From contig NZ_JACOFR010000006.1 in NCBI RefSeq assembly GCF_019455385.1, positions 1-64,000 of the forward strand: 64,000 bases of DNA, in the 5' to 3' direction. The translations under genes were made by a program, and so were the position numbers. This DNA is from Bradyrhizobium sp. BR 10289. GTDB taxonomy: Bacteria; Pseudomonadota; Alphaproteobacteria; Rhizobiales; Xanthobacteraceae. Below, piece after piece: positions 17,162 to 24,917 of the stretch (positions are counted from its first letter, which is position 1; each line of letters opens with the position of its first letter). The notes beneath the pieces are model-generated. The model worked only from the letters and a program-made list of their open reading frames with translations, was not told the origin of the DNA and made no database searches.

Positions 17162-17950
17162 ATGATGACATCAGCAGAAAAAACCGGAACCAACGCCGCG
17201 ATGCAAACCCCGCCGGTGGTGTCGCCGCAGGACTGGGAGGCAGCCCGTCAGCAACTGCTCGTGAAGGAGAAGGCGCATACCCGTGCCCGCGACGCGCTCG
17301 CCGCCGAGCGCCGGCGCATGCCGTGGATGGAAGTTAGCAAAACCTATGCGTTCGAGGGGCCAGGCGGCAAGGTCAGTCTTGTTGATCTGTTCCAGGGCCG
17401 GCGGCAGCTGATCGTGTACCGCGCCTTCTTCGAGCCCGGCGTGTTCGGCTGGCCCGATCATGCCTGCCGCGGCTGTTCCATGGTGGCCGACCAGGTCGCC
17501 CATGTCGCGCATCTCAACGCCCGCGACACCACGCTGGTGTTTGCCTCGCGCGCGCCGCAGGCCGACATCGCAAGGCTGAAGCAGCGGATGGGTTGGACCA
17601 TGCCCTGGGTCACGATCACCGACAGTTTCGATGCGGATTTCGGCGTCGACGAATGGCACGGCACCAACGTGTTCTATCGCGACGGGGATCGCATCTTCCG
17701 CACCTATTTCGTCAAGAGCCGCGGCGACGAGCAGATGGGCGGCACCTGGAACTATCTCGACATCACCCCGCTCGGCCGCCAGGAGGTCTGGGAGGACTCG
17801 CCGGCCGGCTATCCGCAGACGCCGACCTACAAATGGTGGAACTGGCACGACAGCTACGCCGAAGGCGCCGCGCCCGACAAGAAATGGGTCGAGATCTCCG
17901 ACGCCGGCGAGAAGGCGTTTCGTCAGGAGGCTGCGGAAGGCCGTGACTAG
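17162..17950 (+). CDS. DUF899 (thioredoxin-like) family protein
   Basis: This 262-residue protein belongs to the DUF899 family. Features are KEKAHTRARDALAAERRRMPW near the N-terminus, LVDLFQGRRQLIVYRAFF as the first strand/helix, CRGCS in place of a thioredoxin CxxC, and the late motifs GGTWNYLDITPLGRQE and WWNWHDSY. Family members have a thioredoxin fold with unknown substrate. The ATG at 17162 follows AGGAGATTTGGAGAGCC; a huge upstream open frame is an antisense shadow of the regulator. The next gene starts with GTG inside its stop region, so the two are translationally coupled. Confidence 0.85.
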   Translation: MMTSAEKTGTNAAMQTPPVVSPQDWEAARQQLLVKEKAHTRARDALAAERRRMPWMEVSKTYAFEGPGGKVSLVDLFQGRRQLIVYRAFFEPGVFGWPDHACRGCSMVADQVAHVAHLNARDTTLVFASRAPQADIARLKQRMGWTMPWVTITDSFDADFGVDEWHGTNVFYRDGDRIFRTYFVKSRGDEQMGGTWNYLDITPLGRQEVWEDSPAGYPQTPTYKWWNWHDSYAEGAAPDKKWVEISDAGEKAFRQEAAEGRD

Positions 17951-18230
17951 CATCGTCAGCGCAACGGCCGCCCGCGACGGTGTCGCGGCTGCGCGCCACC
18001 TCGCAAGGTGGCTGGCTTTGGCGGCCACGCCGACCTTCGCGATCATGGCCGTGCTGACGGCCGTGATCGGCGCCGGTCCGGCGGATATGCTGTGCGCCGC
18101 CGGGCACGGGTCCGGGCTCGGCGGGATGGTGCCGATGTATCTCCTGATGAGCGCGTTTCATTCAGCGGCGTGGTTGAGGCTGATTGCGGAGCGGCGAGGG
18201 GCATCGCGCCACGTCAGTCGAAGAACATGA
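17943..18230 (+). CDS. Small membrane protein coupled to the DUF899 gene
   Basis: This 95-residue protein starts at a GTG that overlaps the DUF899 stop by eight bases. Two hydrophobic segments are visible (about 28-46 and 65-85) with a Gly/Cys/His-containing loop between them. It may be a partner of the DUF899 protein in the membrane. Its last 17 bases overlap the 3' end of the convergent GNAT gene. I know no named family for it. Confidence 0.55.
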   Translation: MTSIVSATAARDGVAAARHLARWLALAATPTFAIMAVLTAVIGAGPADMLCAAGHGSGLGGMVPMYLLMSAFHSAAWLRLIAERRGASRHVSRRT

Positions 18231-18720
18231 CCATCAGGATCTCATCGTAGTACCGGCCGTCAAACTTCAGCGCCTTCACGCCGCGGCCGTATTCGACGAA
18301 GCCGGCTGCCGTGTAGAGGCGCAACGCGGCGACGTTCTCGCTGACGACGACGAGATGAAGCTGCTCGACACGCTGTGCGGCGTGCGCCGCGACCGCATCG
18401 ACGAGCAGGCGGTCGGTGCCGGACTTCCGCGCGTGCGGCCGCACATACATCCCCCAGAGCACCGCCTTGTGCGCGGTCTTCGCACCGTCCTCCCGCCTGA
18501 AGCCGGCGGTCCCGACCAGCTCACCCGCGACGAACGCGCCGAACACGTCCGATATCGCGAGGCGCTCCTCGAACCAGGCGAGCGGCTTGTCCTGCTCGCG
18601 TTCGAACGTGCTGGTGAAGGCCTCGGGATTGTTGGCGAGGGCTTCCAGCCTGATCGGGCGATAGAGCGCGGCGTCGGCGGGTGTGAGCAGCCGGATTGCT
18701 GAAGTCTGAGCGGGCGTCAT
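18214..18720 (-). CDS. GNAT-family N-acetyltransferase
   Basis: This 168-residue acetyltransferase has the N-terminal IRLLTPADAALYRPIRLEAL segment, an acceptor strand (GTAGFRRE), and the acetyl-CoA pyrophosphate loop in the form RPHARKSGTDRLLVDAV (Q/R-x-x-G-x-G/A region, here R-K-S-G-T). The C-terminal LYTAAGFVEYGR strand is typical. The acceptor is unknown; the RPIRLEAL start recalls acyltransferases for small amines or protein N-termini. An ATG six codons upstream (18738) is possible; neither has a strong ribosome binding site. It is a single convergent gene. Confidence 0.82.
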   Translation of the reverse strand: MTPAQTSAIRLLTPADAALYRPIRLEALANNPEAFTSTFEREQDKPLAWFEERLAISDVFGAFVAGELVGTAGFRREDGAKTAHKAVLWGMYVRPHARKSGTDRLLVDAVAAHAAQRVEQLHLVVVSENVAALRLYTAAGFVEYGRGVKALKFDGRYYDEILMVMFFD

Positions 18721-18804
18721 GACCGTAGAGCAAAACATGACGGTGATGGCGATGCAATTGCCTGTCCTTCATCGAGGCTGGCTCGCCTCTTAGATCGAAG
18801 GCGA

Positions 18805-19206
18805 TCACGACGCCGCCTGCAAATAAGCAACGATTTTGCTCGCTTCCTCCGCCGAGATACCGCCATAGGGCTGCATCTTGTTGCCTGACACGACCTCGTC
18901 TGGCTTGACCATGAAGCGCGTGAGCTTGTCCGGGTCCCAGATGAATCCGGCGTCCTTCATCGACGGCGAGTAGTTGTAGTTCGGCAGCGAGCCCGCCTTG
19001 CGGCCCACGACCTTGTTGAGGTTGGGGCCGAGGCGGTTGTCGCCTTCCTTCACGGAGTGGCAGGTGCGGCAGGAGTTGTTGAAGGCCTGCTGGGCGGCTT
19101 CGTCGCTCGCCGGCTGCTGCGCCAGCGATGAGGGTGTGGCGAAGAGCAGCGTCAGCGCTCCGGCGCCGGCGATCGTGCGCAACCATGTGCCGGGCGAAGT
19201 TTGCAT
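18805..19206 (-). CDS. Class I c-type cytochrome, exported
   Basis: This 133-residue protein has a signal peptide (about 1-29, ending SLA), the haem-attachment motif CRTCH (Cys46, Cys49, His50), the conserved RLGPNL stretch, and Met111 in NKMQPYGG as the sixth ligand. It is of the cytochrome c2/c550 type and should carry electrons in the periplasm. The ATG at 19206 has GGAGGCGCAG upstream; the ATG at 19218 does not. A GGAAC-type promoter candidate lies 53 bases before it. The gene is not linked to an oxidase or dehydrogenase here. Confidence 0.92.
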   Translation of the reverse strand: MQTSPGTWLRTIAGAGALTLLFATPSSLAQQPASDEAAQQAFNNSCRTCHSVKEGDNRLGPNLNKVVGRKAGSLPNYNYSPSMKDAGFIWDPDKLTRFMVKPDEVVSGNKMQPYGGISAEEASKIVAYLQAAS

Positions 19207-19258
19207 CTGCGCCTCCATCGGGAATCGCGCCGCAGCACACGTGCGCGATGTCGGGGCA

Positions 19259-19283
19259 AACGAAAACGGCCCCGGTGGGTTCC
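19259..19283 (-). promoter_or_regulatory. Possible EcfG-type promoter of the cytochrome c gene
   Basis: On the minus strand GGAAC (19283-19279), 17 bases, then GTT (19261-19259), about 53 bases before the cytochrome c ATG. It overlaps the terminator hairpin of the L,D-transpeptidase gene. One such match is expected by chance in a window of this size, so confidence is lower than for the four near 3.7-7 kb. Confidence 0.4.
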
Positions 19284-19291
19284 GGGGCCGT
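19266..19291 (-). terminator. Terminator of the L,D-transpeptidase gene
   Basis: A 10-bp perfect stem (ACGGCCCCGG / CCGGGGCCGT, six-base loop) is followed on the minus strand by TTTCG, 24 bases after the transpeptidase stop. Confidence 0.75.
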
Positions 19292-19314
19292 TTGCGTCAG
19301 AATGTCCTGTTTGG

Positions 19315-20031
19315 TCAGCGCGTCGCGGAGCCGAGGTCGGCGCGGCGCTCGGTCATCGGCAGCACGATCACCTTCGTGCCGACGTTGACGCGGGAGTAGA
19401 GGTCGGTGACGTCGTCGTTGGTCAGGCGGATGCAGCCGGACGAGACGTGCTTGCCGATCGTGTCGGGGGCGTTGGTGCCGTGGATGCGGTAGACCGTGCC
19501 GCCGAGATACATGGCGCGGGCGCCCAACGGGTTGCCGGGGCCGCCGGCCATGTGGCGCGGCAGATAGGGCTGGCGGGCGATCATTTCCGGCGGCGGGGTC
19601 CAATCCGGCCACTCGGCTTTCTTGGTCACCGACTGGACGCCCGACCAGGTGAAGCCGTCGCGGCCGACGCCGATGCCGTAGCGGACGGCCTGGCCGCCTC
19701 CGAGCACGTAATAGAGATAGGTGTTGGGCGTATCGATGATGATGGTGCCGGGGGCCTCGCGCGTCGCGTAGGCAACGTTCTGGCGGCGGAAGCGGGCCGG
19801 CGTCTCGACCGTGTCCTGATCCTCGGACGGCGTGGTCTGGTAGGTCGGTGCCTGGTAGGGCTGATAGGGCTGGAGCGGCTGCGGCGCGGCCATCGGCGGC
19901 AGCGGCTGAAAGAAGGGGAAGAGCTGCACCGGCGCGGCCTTGGCCGGTCCCGCGAACGCGATTGCGGTCACCGCCACCGCACTGAGAGCAACGGCGCGCG
20001 AATAATTCCTGAACGTGTCCAGATTGAACAT
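19315..20031 (-). CDS. L,D-transpeptidase, exported
   Basis: This 238-residue protein has a signal peptide (about 1-32, ending AKA), a Pro/Gln/Tyr-rich linker to about 65, and a YkuD domain. The active-site motif is HGTNAPDTIGK (His184) followed by SSGCIRL with nucleophile Cys200. It should form 3-3 cross-links in peptidoglycan or attach proteins to meso-diaminopimelate. The ATG at 20031 is preceded by AGGGGCGACC; the longer frame to 20067 adds no signal-like sequence. It is a single gene with its own terminator. Confidence 0.92.
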   Translation of the reverse strand: MFNLDTFRNYSRAVALSAVAVTAIAFAGPAKAAPVQLFPFFQPLPPMAAPQPLQPYQPYQAPTYQTTPSEDQDTVETPARFRRQNVAYATREAPGTIIIDTPNTYLYYVLGGGQAVRYGIGVGRDGFTWSGVQSVTKKAEWPDWTPPPEMIARQPYLPRHMAGGPGNPLGARAMYLGGTVYRIHGTNAPDTIGKHVSSGCIRLTNDDVTDLYSRVNVGTKVIVLPMTERRADLGSATR

Positions 20032-20148
20032 TGGTCGCCCCTGTTTGCTTGGTGTTTCTTCGGTCACCCCGGCACCGTTTCGGTGCTCCGTTGGCTAGAT
20101 CATTAACGGAAAGAAGTTTCGGGACGTTTGCGCGGAAAACCGAAAACG

Positions 20149-20186
20149 GTTTCATCGCGGCAAGGATTGTTTCATGACGGTTTCAT
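20149..20186 (+). promoter_or_regulatory. Pho-box-like direct repeats before the glycosyltransferase gene
   Basis: GTTTCAT occurs three times, at 20149-20155, 20169-20175 and 20180-20186. The last two have the 11-bp period of a PhoB box, whose repeats are CTGTCAT; each matches at five of seven positions. The block lies about 120 bases before the glycosyltransferase start and 120 bases before the divergent transpeptidase start. Assignment to PhoB is inference. Confidence 0.4.
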
Positions 20187-20231
20187 GGCTGCGCGTGCCC
20201 GTTAACGAACAAAACAACGGGCCGACACTTC

Positions 20232-20243
20232 TGTGACGTCACA
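20232..20243. promoter_or_regulatory. Perfect 12-bp palindrome TGTGACGTCACA
   Basis: TGTGAC/GTCACA lies 64 bases before the glycosyltransferase start. The half-sites resemble CRP-type TGTGA, but the spacer is two bases rather than six, so the binding protein is unknown. Confidence 0.35.
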
Positions 20244-20306
20244 CGCCTGAAATATCCGTGGTTGATGGTCCTAAGCCGAGAATCATCAAACTCTCGGGAT
20301 TTCCCC

Positions 20307-21359
20307 ATGCGGGTATTAATCGCGACTGACGCCTGGCATCCGCAGGTCAACGGTGTGGTCCGCACTCTGACCTCGCTCGCCGCTGCCGCCAAGGCGCTCG
20401 ACGTCGAGATCGACTTTCTGACGCCGGAGGGCTTTCCGTCCTGGCCGCTGCCGACCTATCCGGGCCTGCGCATCGCGCTGCCGAGCCGGAAGGAGATCGC
20501 CCGGCGGATCGAGAGGAGCGCGCCGGACGCGCTGCACATCGCCACCGAAGGCCCGATCGGCTGGGCCGCGCGGGCCTATTGCCGCCGCAACGGGCTCGCC
20601 TTCACGACGTCCTATACGACGCGCTTTCCGGAATATGTCTCGGTGCGGACCGGCATCCCCGATGCCGTCGGCTATGCCGTGCTGCGCCACTTCCACGATG
20701 CCGCCGCCATGACCATGGTGGCGACGCCGTCGCTGCGGCAGGAGTTGTCCGAGCGCGGCTTCAAGCGGCTCGGCTTCTGGACGCGCGGCGTCGACACCGA
20801 GCTGTTTCATCCCGACGGTCCCGCCAGGCTTGGCCTGCCCGGCCCGATCTTCATGACCATGGGCCGCGTTGCGGTCGAGAAGAATCTCGAAGCGTTCCTC
20901 TCGCTCGATCTGCCCGGCACCAAGGTCGTCGTCGGCGACGGCCCGCAGAAGGCCGCGCTGGAGAAGAAATATCCCGACGCGGTCTTCCTTGGCGAGAAGA
21001 AGGGCGCGGATCTCACTGCGCATCTCGCTGCGGCCGACGTGTTCGTGTTTCCGAGCCTGACCGATACGTTTGGTGTCGTGCAGCTCGAAGCGCTCGCCTG
21101 CGGCACGCCGGTCGCGGCGTTCCCGGTGACCGGTCCAAAGGACGTCATCGCCGATCACCCGATCGGCGCGATCGACCACGATTTACGCGTCGCCTGCCTG
21201 CGCGCGCTGACCATGTCGCGCGAGACCTGCCGCAATTTTGCGCTGGAGCGCTCCTGGGACAACAGCGCGCGCCAGTTCGTCGGAAACCTCACCTCACTTC
21301 AGCCCAGCCGCGTCCTGCGCGCCTCGCCGATCATGGCGCGGCGGCCGGTGCGCGGTTGA
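20307..21359 (+). CDS. GT4-type glycosyltransferase, probably acting on lipid
   Basis: This 350-residue GT-B enzyme begins MRVLIATDAWHPQVNGVVRT, the hallmark of the SqdX/MgtA-like branch that glycosylates diacylglycerol or phosphatidylinositol. The C-terminal half has the nucleotide-sugar site (FPSLTDTFGVVQLEALACGTPV, with the second Glu of the E-x7-E motif). A related Agrobacterium enzyme makes glucosyl- and glucuronosyl-diacylglycerol under phosphate limitation (established for that enzyme); the same role here is inferred, helped by the Pho-box-like repeats upstream. The ATG at 20307 is preferred over in-frame starts further upstream because the fold starts there. pmtA follows after 35 bases. 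Confidence 0.82.
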   Translation: MRVLIATDAWHPQVNGVVRTLTSLAAAAKALDVEIDFLTPEGFPSWPLPTYPGLRIALPSRKEIARRIERSAPDALHIATEGPIGWAARAYCRRNGLAFTTSYTTRFPEYVSVRTGIPDAVGYAVLRHFHDAAAMTMVATPSLRQELSERGFKRLGFWTRGVDTELFHPDGPARLGLPGPIFMTMGRVAVEKNLEAFLSLDLPGTKVVVGDGPQKAALEKKYPDAVFLGEKKGADLTAHLAAADVFVFPSLTDTFGVVQLEALACGTPVAAFPVTGPKDVIADHPIGAIDHDLRVACLRALTMSRETCRNFALERSWDNSARQFVGNLTSLQPSRVLRASPIMARRPVRG

Positions 21360-21394
21360 TCCAAAACGTTTGACCCACAGCGAGAACCTCATCG

Positions 21395-22084
21395 ATGGCT
21401 AAGATCATGAACCTTGACGGCACCCAGCAGCTCGACCTCACCCGTGGCTCGGTCGAGCAGGCCTATGACCGCTGGGCGCCCGTTTACGATCTCGTGTTCG
21501 GCGGTGTGTTCGCCAAGGGCCGCCAGGCCGCGATCGCAGCCACTAACAAAATTGGGGGCCGCGTGCTCGAAGTCGGCGTCGGTACCGGCATCTCGCTGCC
21601 GCTCTATGCCCCGAACCTGCGCATCTTCGGCACCGACATTTCGGACGCGATGCTCGACAAGGCCCGCCGGCGCGTTCGCGAGGGCAACCTCAAGAACGTC
21701 GAGGGCCTCGCGGTGATGGACGCGGAGAAGCTCGAATTCCCCGACAATTCCTTCGATGTGGTGATGGCGCAGTATGTCGTCACGGCGGTGCCGAACCCCG
21801 AGAAGGCGCTCGACGAATTCGCCCGCGTGCTGCGTCCGGGCGGCGAGCTGATCATCCTGACCCGCGTCAGCGCCGACACCGGCATGCGCCGTTTCATCGA
21901 GCAGAAGCTGCAGCCGGTGGTGCGTCCGCTCGGCTTCCGCACCGCCGAGTTCGCCTGGTCGCGTTATGCCAAATGGCTCTCTGGCGCCGATGGCATCGAG
22001 CTCGCCGAGCGCCGCCTGATTCCGCCGCTCGGCCATTTCTCGCTGGTGCGCTTCCGCAAGGTCGACGTCGCCAAGGCGGCCTGA
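21395..22084 (+). CDS. pmtA: Phospholipid N-methyltransferase, PmtA-like
   Basis: This 229-residue class I methyltransferase has the SAM motif VLEVGVGTG (57-65), the acidic loop GTDISDAML, and the late motif EFARVLRPGGELIIL. The combination is that of the Rhodobacter-type PmtA, which methylates phosphatidylethanolamine towards phosphatidylcholine using S-adenosylmethionine at the membrane. A menaquinone/ubiquinone-type methyltransferase is the main alternative. It follows the glycosyltransferase by 35 bases and is probably co-transcribed. Nearby lipid genes, including a PS-decarboxylase-like enzyme, support a phospholipid role. Confidence 0.75.
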   Translation: MAKIMNLDGTQQLDLTRGSVEQAYDRWAPVYDLVFGGVFAKGRQAAIAATNKIGGRVLEVGVGTGISLPLYAPNLRIFGTDISDAMLDKARRRVREGNLKNVEGLAVMDAEKLEFPDNSFDVVMAQYVVTAVPNPEKALDEFARVLRPGGELIILTRVSADTGMRRFIEQKLQPVVRPLGFRTAEFAWSRYAKWLSGADGIELAERRLIPPLGHFSLVRFRKVDVAKAA

Positions 22085-22239
22085 GCAAGGCCGAGTGAGA
22101 GCGGCGGTTCGCTTCGTCGCTCACGCGTTCGCGTGCGTCATCGCGCCGCTGCACATCGTCACATGACAAAATGATGATGTCACATGGCGTACATCGAATC
22201 CCTGTAAATCCTGAACCCGAAAGCATTTTGGGGGAGAGC

Positions 22240-22899
22240 ATGATCAAGAATTATCTCGAGCAGCTGCGGATCCAGCGCTGGGACGACCATCGCTACTATC
22301 ACCACAGCCGCATCAATCAGAGCCTGCATTTCGTCAGCGCGCTGAGCTTCCTCTTCGCCTATGTCTGGCTGTTCGTCGATCCCATGATCTCCGCGCTGGT
22401 CGGCTGGCTGGTCTCGATGACCTCGCGCCAGGCCGGTCACTTCTTCTTCGAGCCGCATGATTACGACCACATCAACCAGGCGACGCACGAGTACAAGGAA
22501 GAGATCAAGGTCGGCTACAACCTTCAGCGCAAGGTGGTGCTGATGGCGATCTGGGCGCTGTCGCCGCTGGTGCTGGTCGTCGATCCCACCCTGTTCGGCC
22601 TGTTCACGCCCTGGGCGAGCGCGACCGACTTCATGCGTCAGGTCGCAAAGATCTGGTTGGTGATCGGCGGCGGCGGTCTGCTGTTCCGCACGGTGCACCT
22701 GTTCTTCATCCGCGACGTCGAGACGGGCCTCGTCTGGATGACCAAGATCCTGACCGACCCCTTCCACGACCTGATGCTCTATCGCAGCGCTCCGCTCGCT
22801 TTGATGCGCGGCGAGCTGATGGACCCCGGCCTGCACCTCAACCCCGAGCACACGCTGGGCCTCATCTCCGAGCCCGTGCTCGAAGAGCAGCACGCCTGA
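22240..22899 (+). CDS. Mpo1-like membrane protein
   Basis: This 219-residue protein has about four transmembrane segments (about 35-60, 95-115, 128-150, and a weaker one). His residues sit near the membrane: HH at 21-22, His30 (INQSLHF) and GHFFFEP at 66-72. The HH...N..LH...GH..FE spacing recalls the Mpo1/DUF962 family, whose yeast member is an Fe(II) dioxygenase acting on 2-hydroxy fatty acids; this is a resemblance by eye only. GGGGGAGAG precedes the ATG at 22240. It lies 155 bases after pmtA, so it may have its own promoter. Confidence 0.6.
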   Translation: MIKNYLEQLRIQRWDDHRYYHHSRINQSLHFVSALSFLFAYVWLFVDPMISALVGWLVSMTSRQAGHFFFEPHDYDHINQATHEYKEEIKVGYNLQRKVVLMAIWALSPLVLVVDPTLFGLFTPWASATDFMRQVAKIWLVIGGGGLLFRTVHLFFIRDVETGLVWMTKILTDPFHDLMLYRSAPLALMRGELMDPGLHLNPEHTLGLISEPVLEEQHA

Positions 22900-22940
22900 G
22901 CCGGCCGTCGCGCAGTCTTCGAATGTCGATGGTTTACGTC

Positions 22941-22963
22941 ATGCCCGGCCTTGTGCCGGGCAT
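22941..22963. repeat. Short hairpin unit ATGCCCGGC / GCCGGGCAT
   Basis: A 9-bp perfect stem lies 41 bases after the Mpo1-like gene. The same CGTCATGCCCGG... unit is a frequent intergenic element in Bradyrhizobium and may act as a terminator here. Confidence 0.55.
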
Positions 22964-23016
22964 CCACGTCTTTGGGATACTCTAAGGTGACTCAGTGGAG
23001 CCGCGCGCTTTCTTCG

Positions 23017-23170
23017 CCTCGCCCCGCTTGCGGGGAGAGGCCGGCGCGCGCAGCGCGACGGGTGAGGGGGGCTCTCCGCGGGGGAGCTGCCGACGAATCG
23101 TGCGCCAACTCTCACTGTCCCCGCGGAGAGTCCCCCTCACCCCGACCCTCTCCCCGCAAGCGGGGCGAGG
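23017..23170. repeat. Inverted-repeat element, family A, copy 3
   Basis: Perfect 24-bp outer arms lie at 23017-23040 and 23147-23170, with an inner GGTGAGGGGG / CCCCCTCACC pair and CTCTCCGCGG / CCGCGGAGAG. It occupies the gap between the convergent Mpo1-like and aminotransferase genes. I see no gene in this 318-base stretch. Confidence 0.88.
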
Positions 23171-23217
23171 GGGAATTGGCAGCGGTGTTCGGGGCGAGTG
23201 GTGGGCGGAGCGAAGCC

Positions 23218-24882
23218 TCAGCGCCCGAAGCGCTTGGCCAGCATCTCTTTCAAGATCTGTCGCTTGATATTCTTGTTGGTGAGCACGCCGTCGTGCCACC
23301 AGAAGCCGTCGGCCTTCATCTTCTGCGCAGCGCGGACGAAGCGCTCGGCGACTTCGGCGAAATCGGCGTCGGTGTAGTTCAGGCTGAAGATCAGCCGGCC
23401 GGTGCCGACCCAGCTCAGCGCCAGGCCCTCGGCGCGCAGGTAATATTGCAGCATCCAGTTGTAGCGGGACGGGGTGGTGTATTTCACCGTCCAGATCGAC
23501 GAGAGATTGGCGAACCGCACCGGCAGGTCGGCCCGCTCCATCATCTCGTTGAGCTGCTTTGCGCGGCCGTTCCAGGTCTCCTCCAGACCGTCATAGACAG
23601 CGCGAAAATTCGGGCTGGAGAGCCGGCTCAGGAATTCGTCCATCGCCGTCATGACGTAGGGATGCGAATTGAAGGTGCCGCGGGCGAAGCAGATGTCGGC
23701 GGGACGGTCGTCGCGGAAGCGGCGCATCAGCTCGCGTCTGCCGCAGACCACGCCGACCGGCAGGCCGCCGGCGAGGCTCTTGCCGTAGGTCACCATGTCG
23801 GCATTCACGCCGAAATATTCCTGGGCGCCGCCGGCGGCGAGACGGAAGCCGACGAACACCTCGTCGAAGATCAGCACGATGCCGCATTGGTCGCAGACCT
23901 CGCGCAGCTTCTTCAGCCATTCGGTGTAGGCCGCGCGGTCGAAATGGCCGCCGCGGGAGCTGTCGACCAGCGAGGAATCGCCGGGCGCGTTGCCGTTCGG
24001 ATGCAGGCCCTGCAGCGGATTGACCAGCACGCAGGCGATGTCCTTGCGTGTGCGCAGCACGTGCAGCGTCTTCTCGGACATCTCGGCGAGGGTGTAGGTT
24101 TCGTGCGCGGCGATCGGGTTGCCGACGCCGGGCTGCACGTCGCCCCACCAGCCGTGATAGGCGCCGGCGAAGCGAACCAGATGCGTGCGCTTGGTGTGGT
24201 AGCGCGCCAGCCGCACCGCCTGCATGACGGCTTCGGTGCCGGACATGTGAAACGAGACCTCGTCGAGGCCCGATATCCGGCAGAGCCGCTGCACGTTCTC
24301 GAGGATGACGGGGTGGTAGGGGCCGAGCACGGGACCCAGCGCATGCGCGCGCTTCTCGGAGCTCTCGATGCACTCCTTGTAGAAATCGTTGCCGAAGATG
24401 TTAACGCCGTAGGAGCCCGTGAGGTCGTAGGCGGTGTTGCCGTCGACATCGGTGACGGTGACGCCGCTCGAGGACTCCATGAAGGTCGAGGTGCCCAGAT
24501 GCTCGCGGACGAGACGCGAGAACTGGAACGGCACGCGGTAGCTCTCGGTGAAGTTCAGGTCGGAGATGGTCTCCGCCGCTTCCTTCGTCATCGCGCGCCC
24601 CTTCGGGTAGCGCTCGGCGTAGAGCTTGGCGAGGCGGAAGAAGGCATCCTTGCGCTGCTTCACCACGTCGTCGGGCGCGCCATCGCAGCCGAAATATTTG
24701 TCGCCCTCGAACTCGTAGAACGGCAGCAGCTTTGCCACCCGGCGCGACATCTTGGAGTGCCCGGCGAGCGAGCGATGCTTGGCGCGGGACAATTCGACCC
24801 GCGCCTTGAGCTTCGGGAAGACGGCGGCAGCGGACGCTGCGGCGGCCACGGAAAATGAGAGAATCGGGAGTGTCGTTTCCAT
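23218..24882 (-). CDS. Class III aminotransferase (GSA-aminomutase-like) with membrane-type N-terminus
   Basis: This 554-residue PLP enzyme has SGTEAVM (214-220), FDEV with Asp340, and the PLP lysine Lys368 in TYGKSLAGG, all as in glutamate-1-semialdehyde 2,1-aminomutase and related class III aminotransferases. It is about 120 residues longer than those. The extra part is N-terminal, with a hydrophobic Ala-rich stretch (about 6-22), a basic segment, and an HSKMSRRVAKLLPFYEFEGDKYF motif. A hydrophobic start suggests membrane association. It is divergent from the PS-decarboxylase-like gene with only 35 bases between start codons, so both promoters must overlap. A role in making or modifying an amino-containing lipid head group is inferred from context. 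Confidence 0.8.
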   Translation of the reverse strand: METTLPILSFSVAAAASAAAVFPKLKARVELSRAKHRSLAGHSKMSRRVAKLLPFYEFEGDKYFGCDGAPDDVVKQRKDAFFRLAKLYAERYPKGRAMTKEAAETISDLNFTESYRVPFQFSRLVREHLGTSTFMESSSGVTVTDVDGNTAYDLTGSYGVNIFGNDFYKECIESSEKRAHALGPVLGPYHPVILENVQRLCRISGLDEVSFHMSGTEAVMQAVRLARYHTKRTHLVRFAGAYHGWWGDVQPGVGNPIAAHETYTLAEMSEKTLHVLRTRKDIACVLVNPLQGLHPNGNAPGDSSLVDSSRGGHFDRAAYTEWLKKLREVCDQCGIVLIFDEVFVGFRLAAGGAQEYFGVNADMVTYGKSLAGGLPVGVVCGRRELMRRFRDDRPADICFARGTFNSHPYVMTAMDEFLSRLSSPNFRAVYDGLEETWNGRAKQLNEMMERADLPVRFANLSSIWTVKYTTPSRYNWMLQYYLRAEGLALSWVGTGRLIFSLNYTDADFAEVAERFVRAAQKMKADGFWWHDGVLTNKNIKRQILKEMLAKRFGR

Positions 24883-24917
24883 GACAACAAGCGCTAATAC
24901 TGTGAGCTGACAGATTC

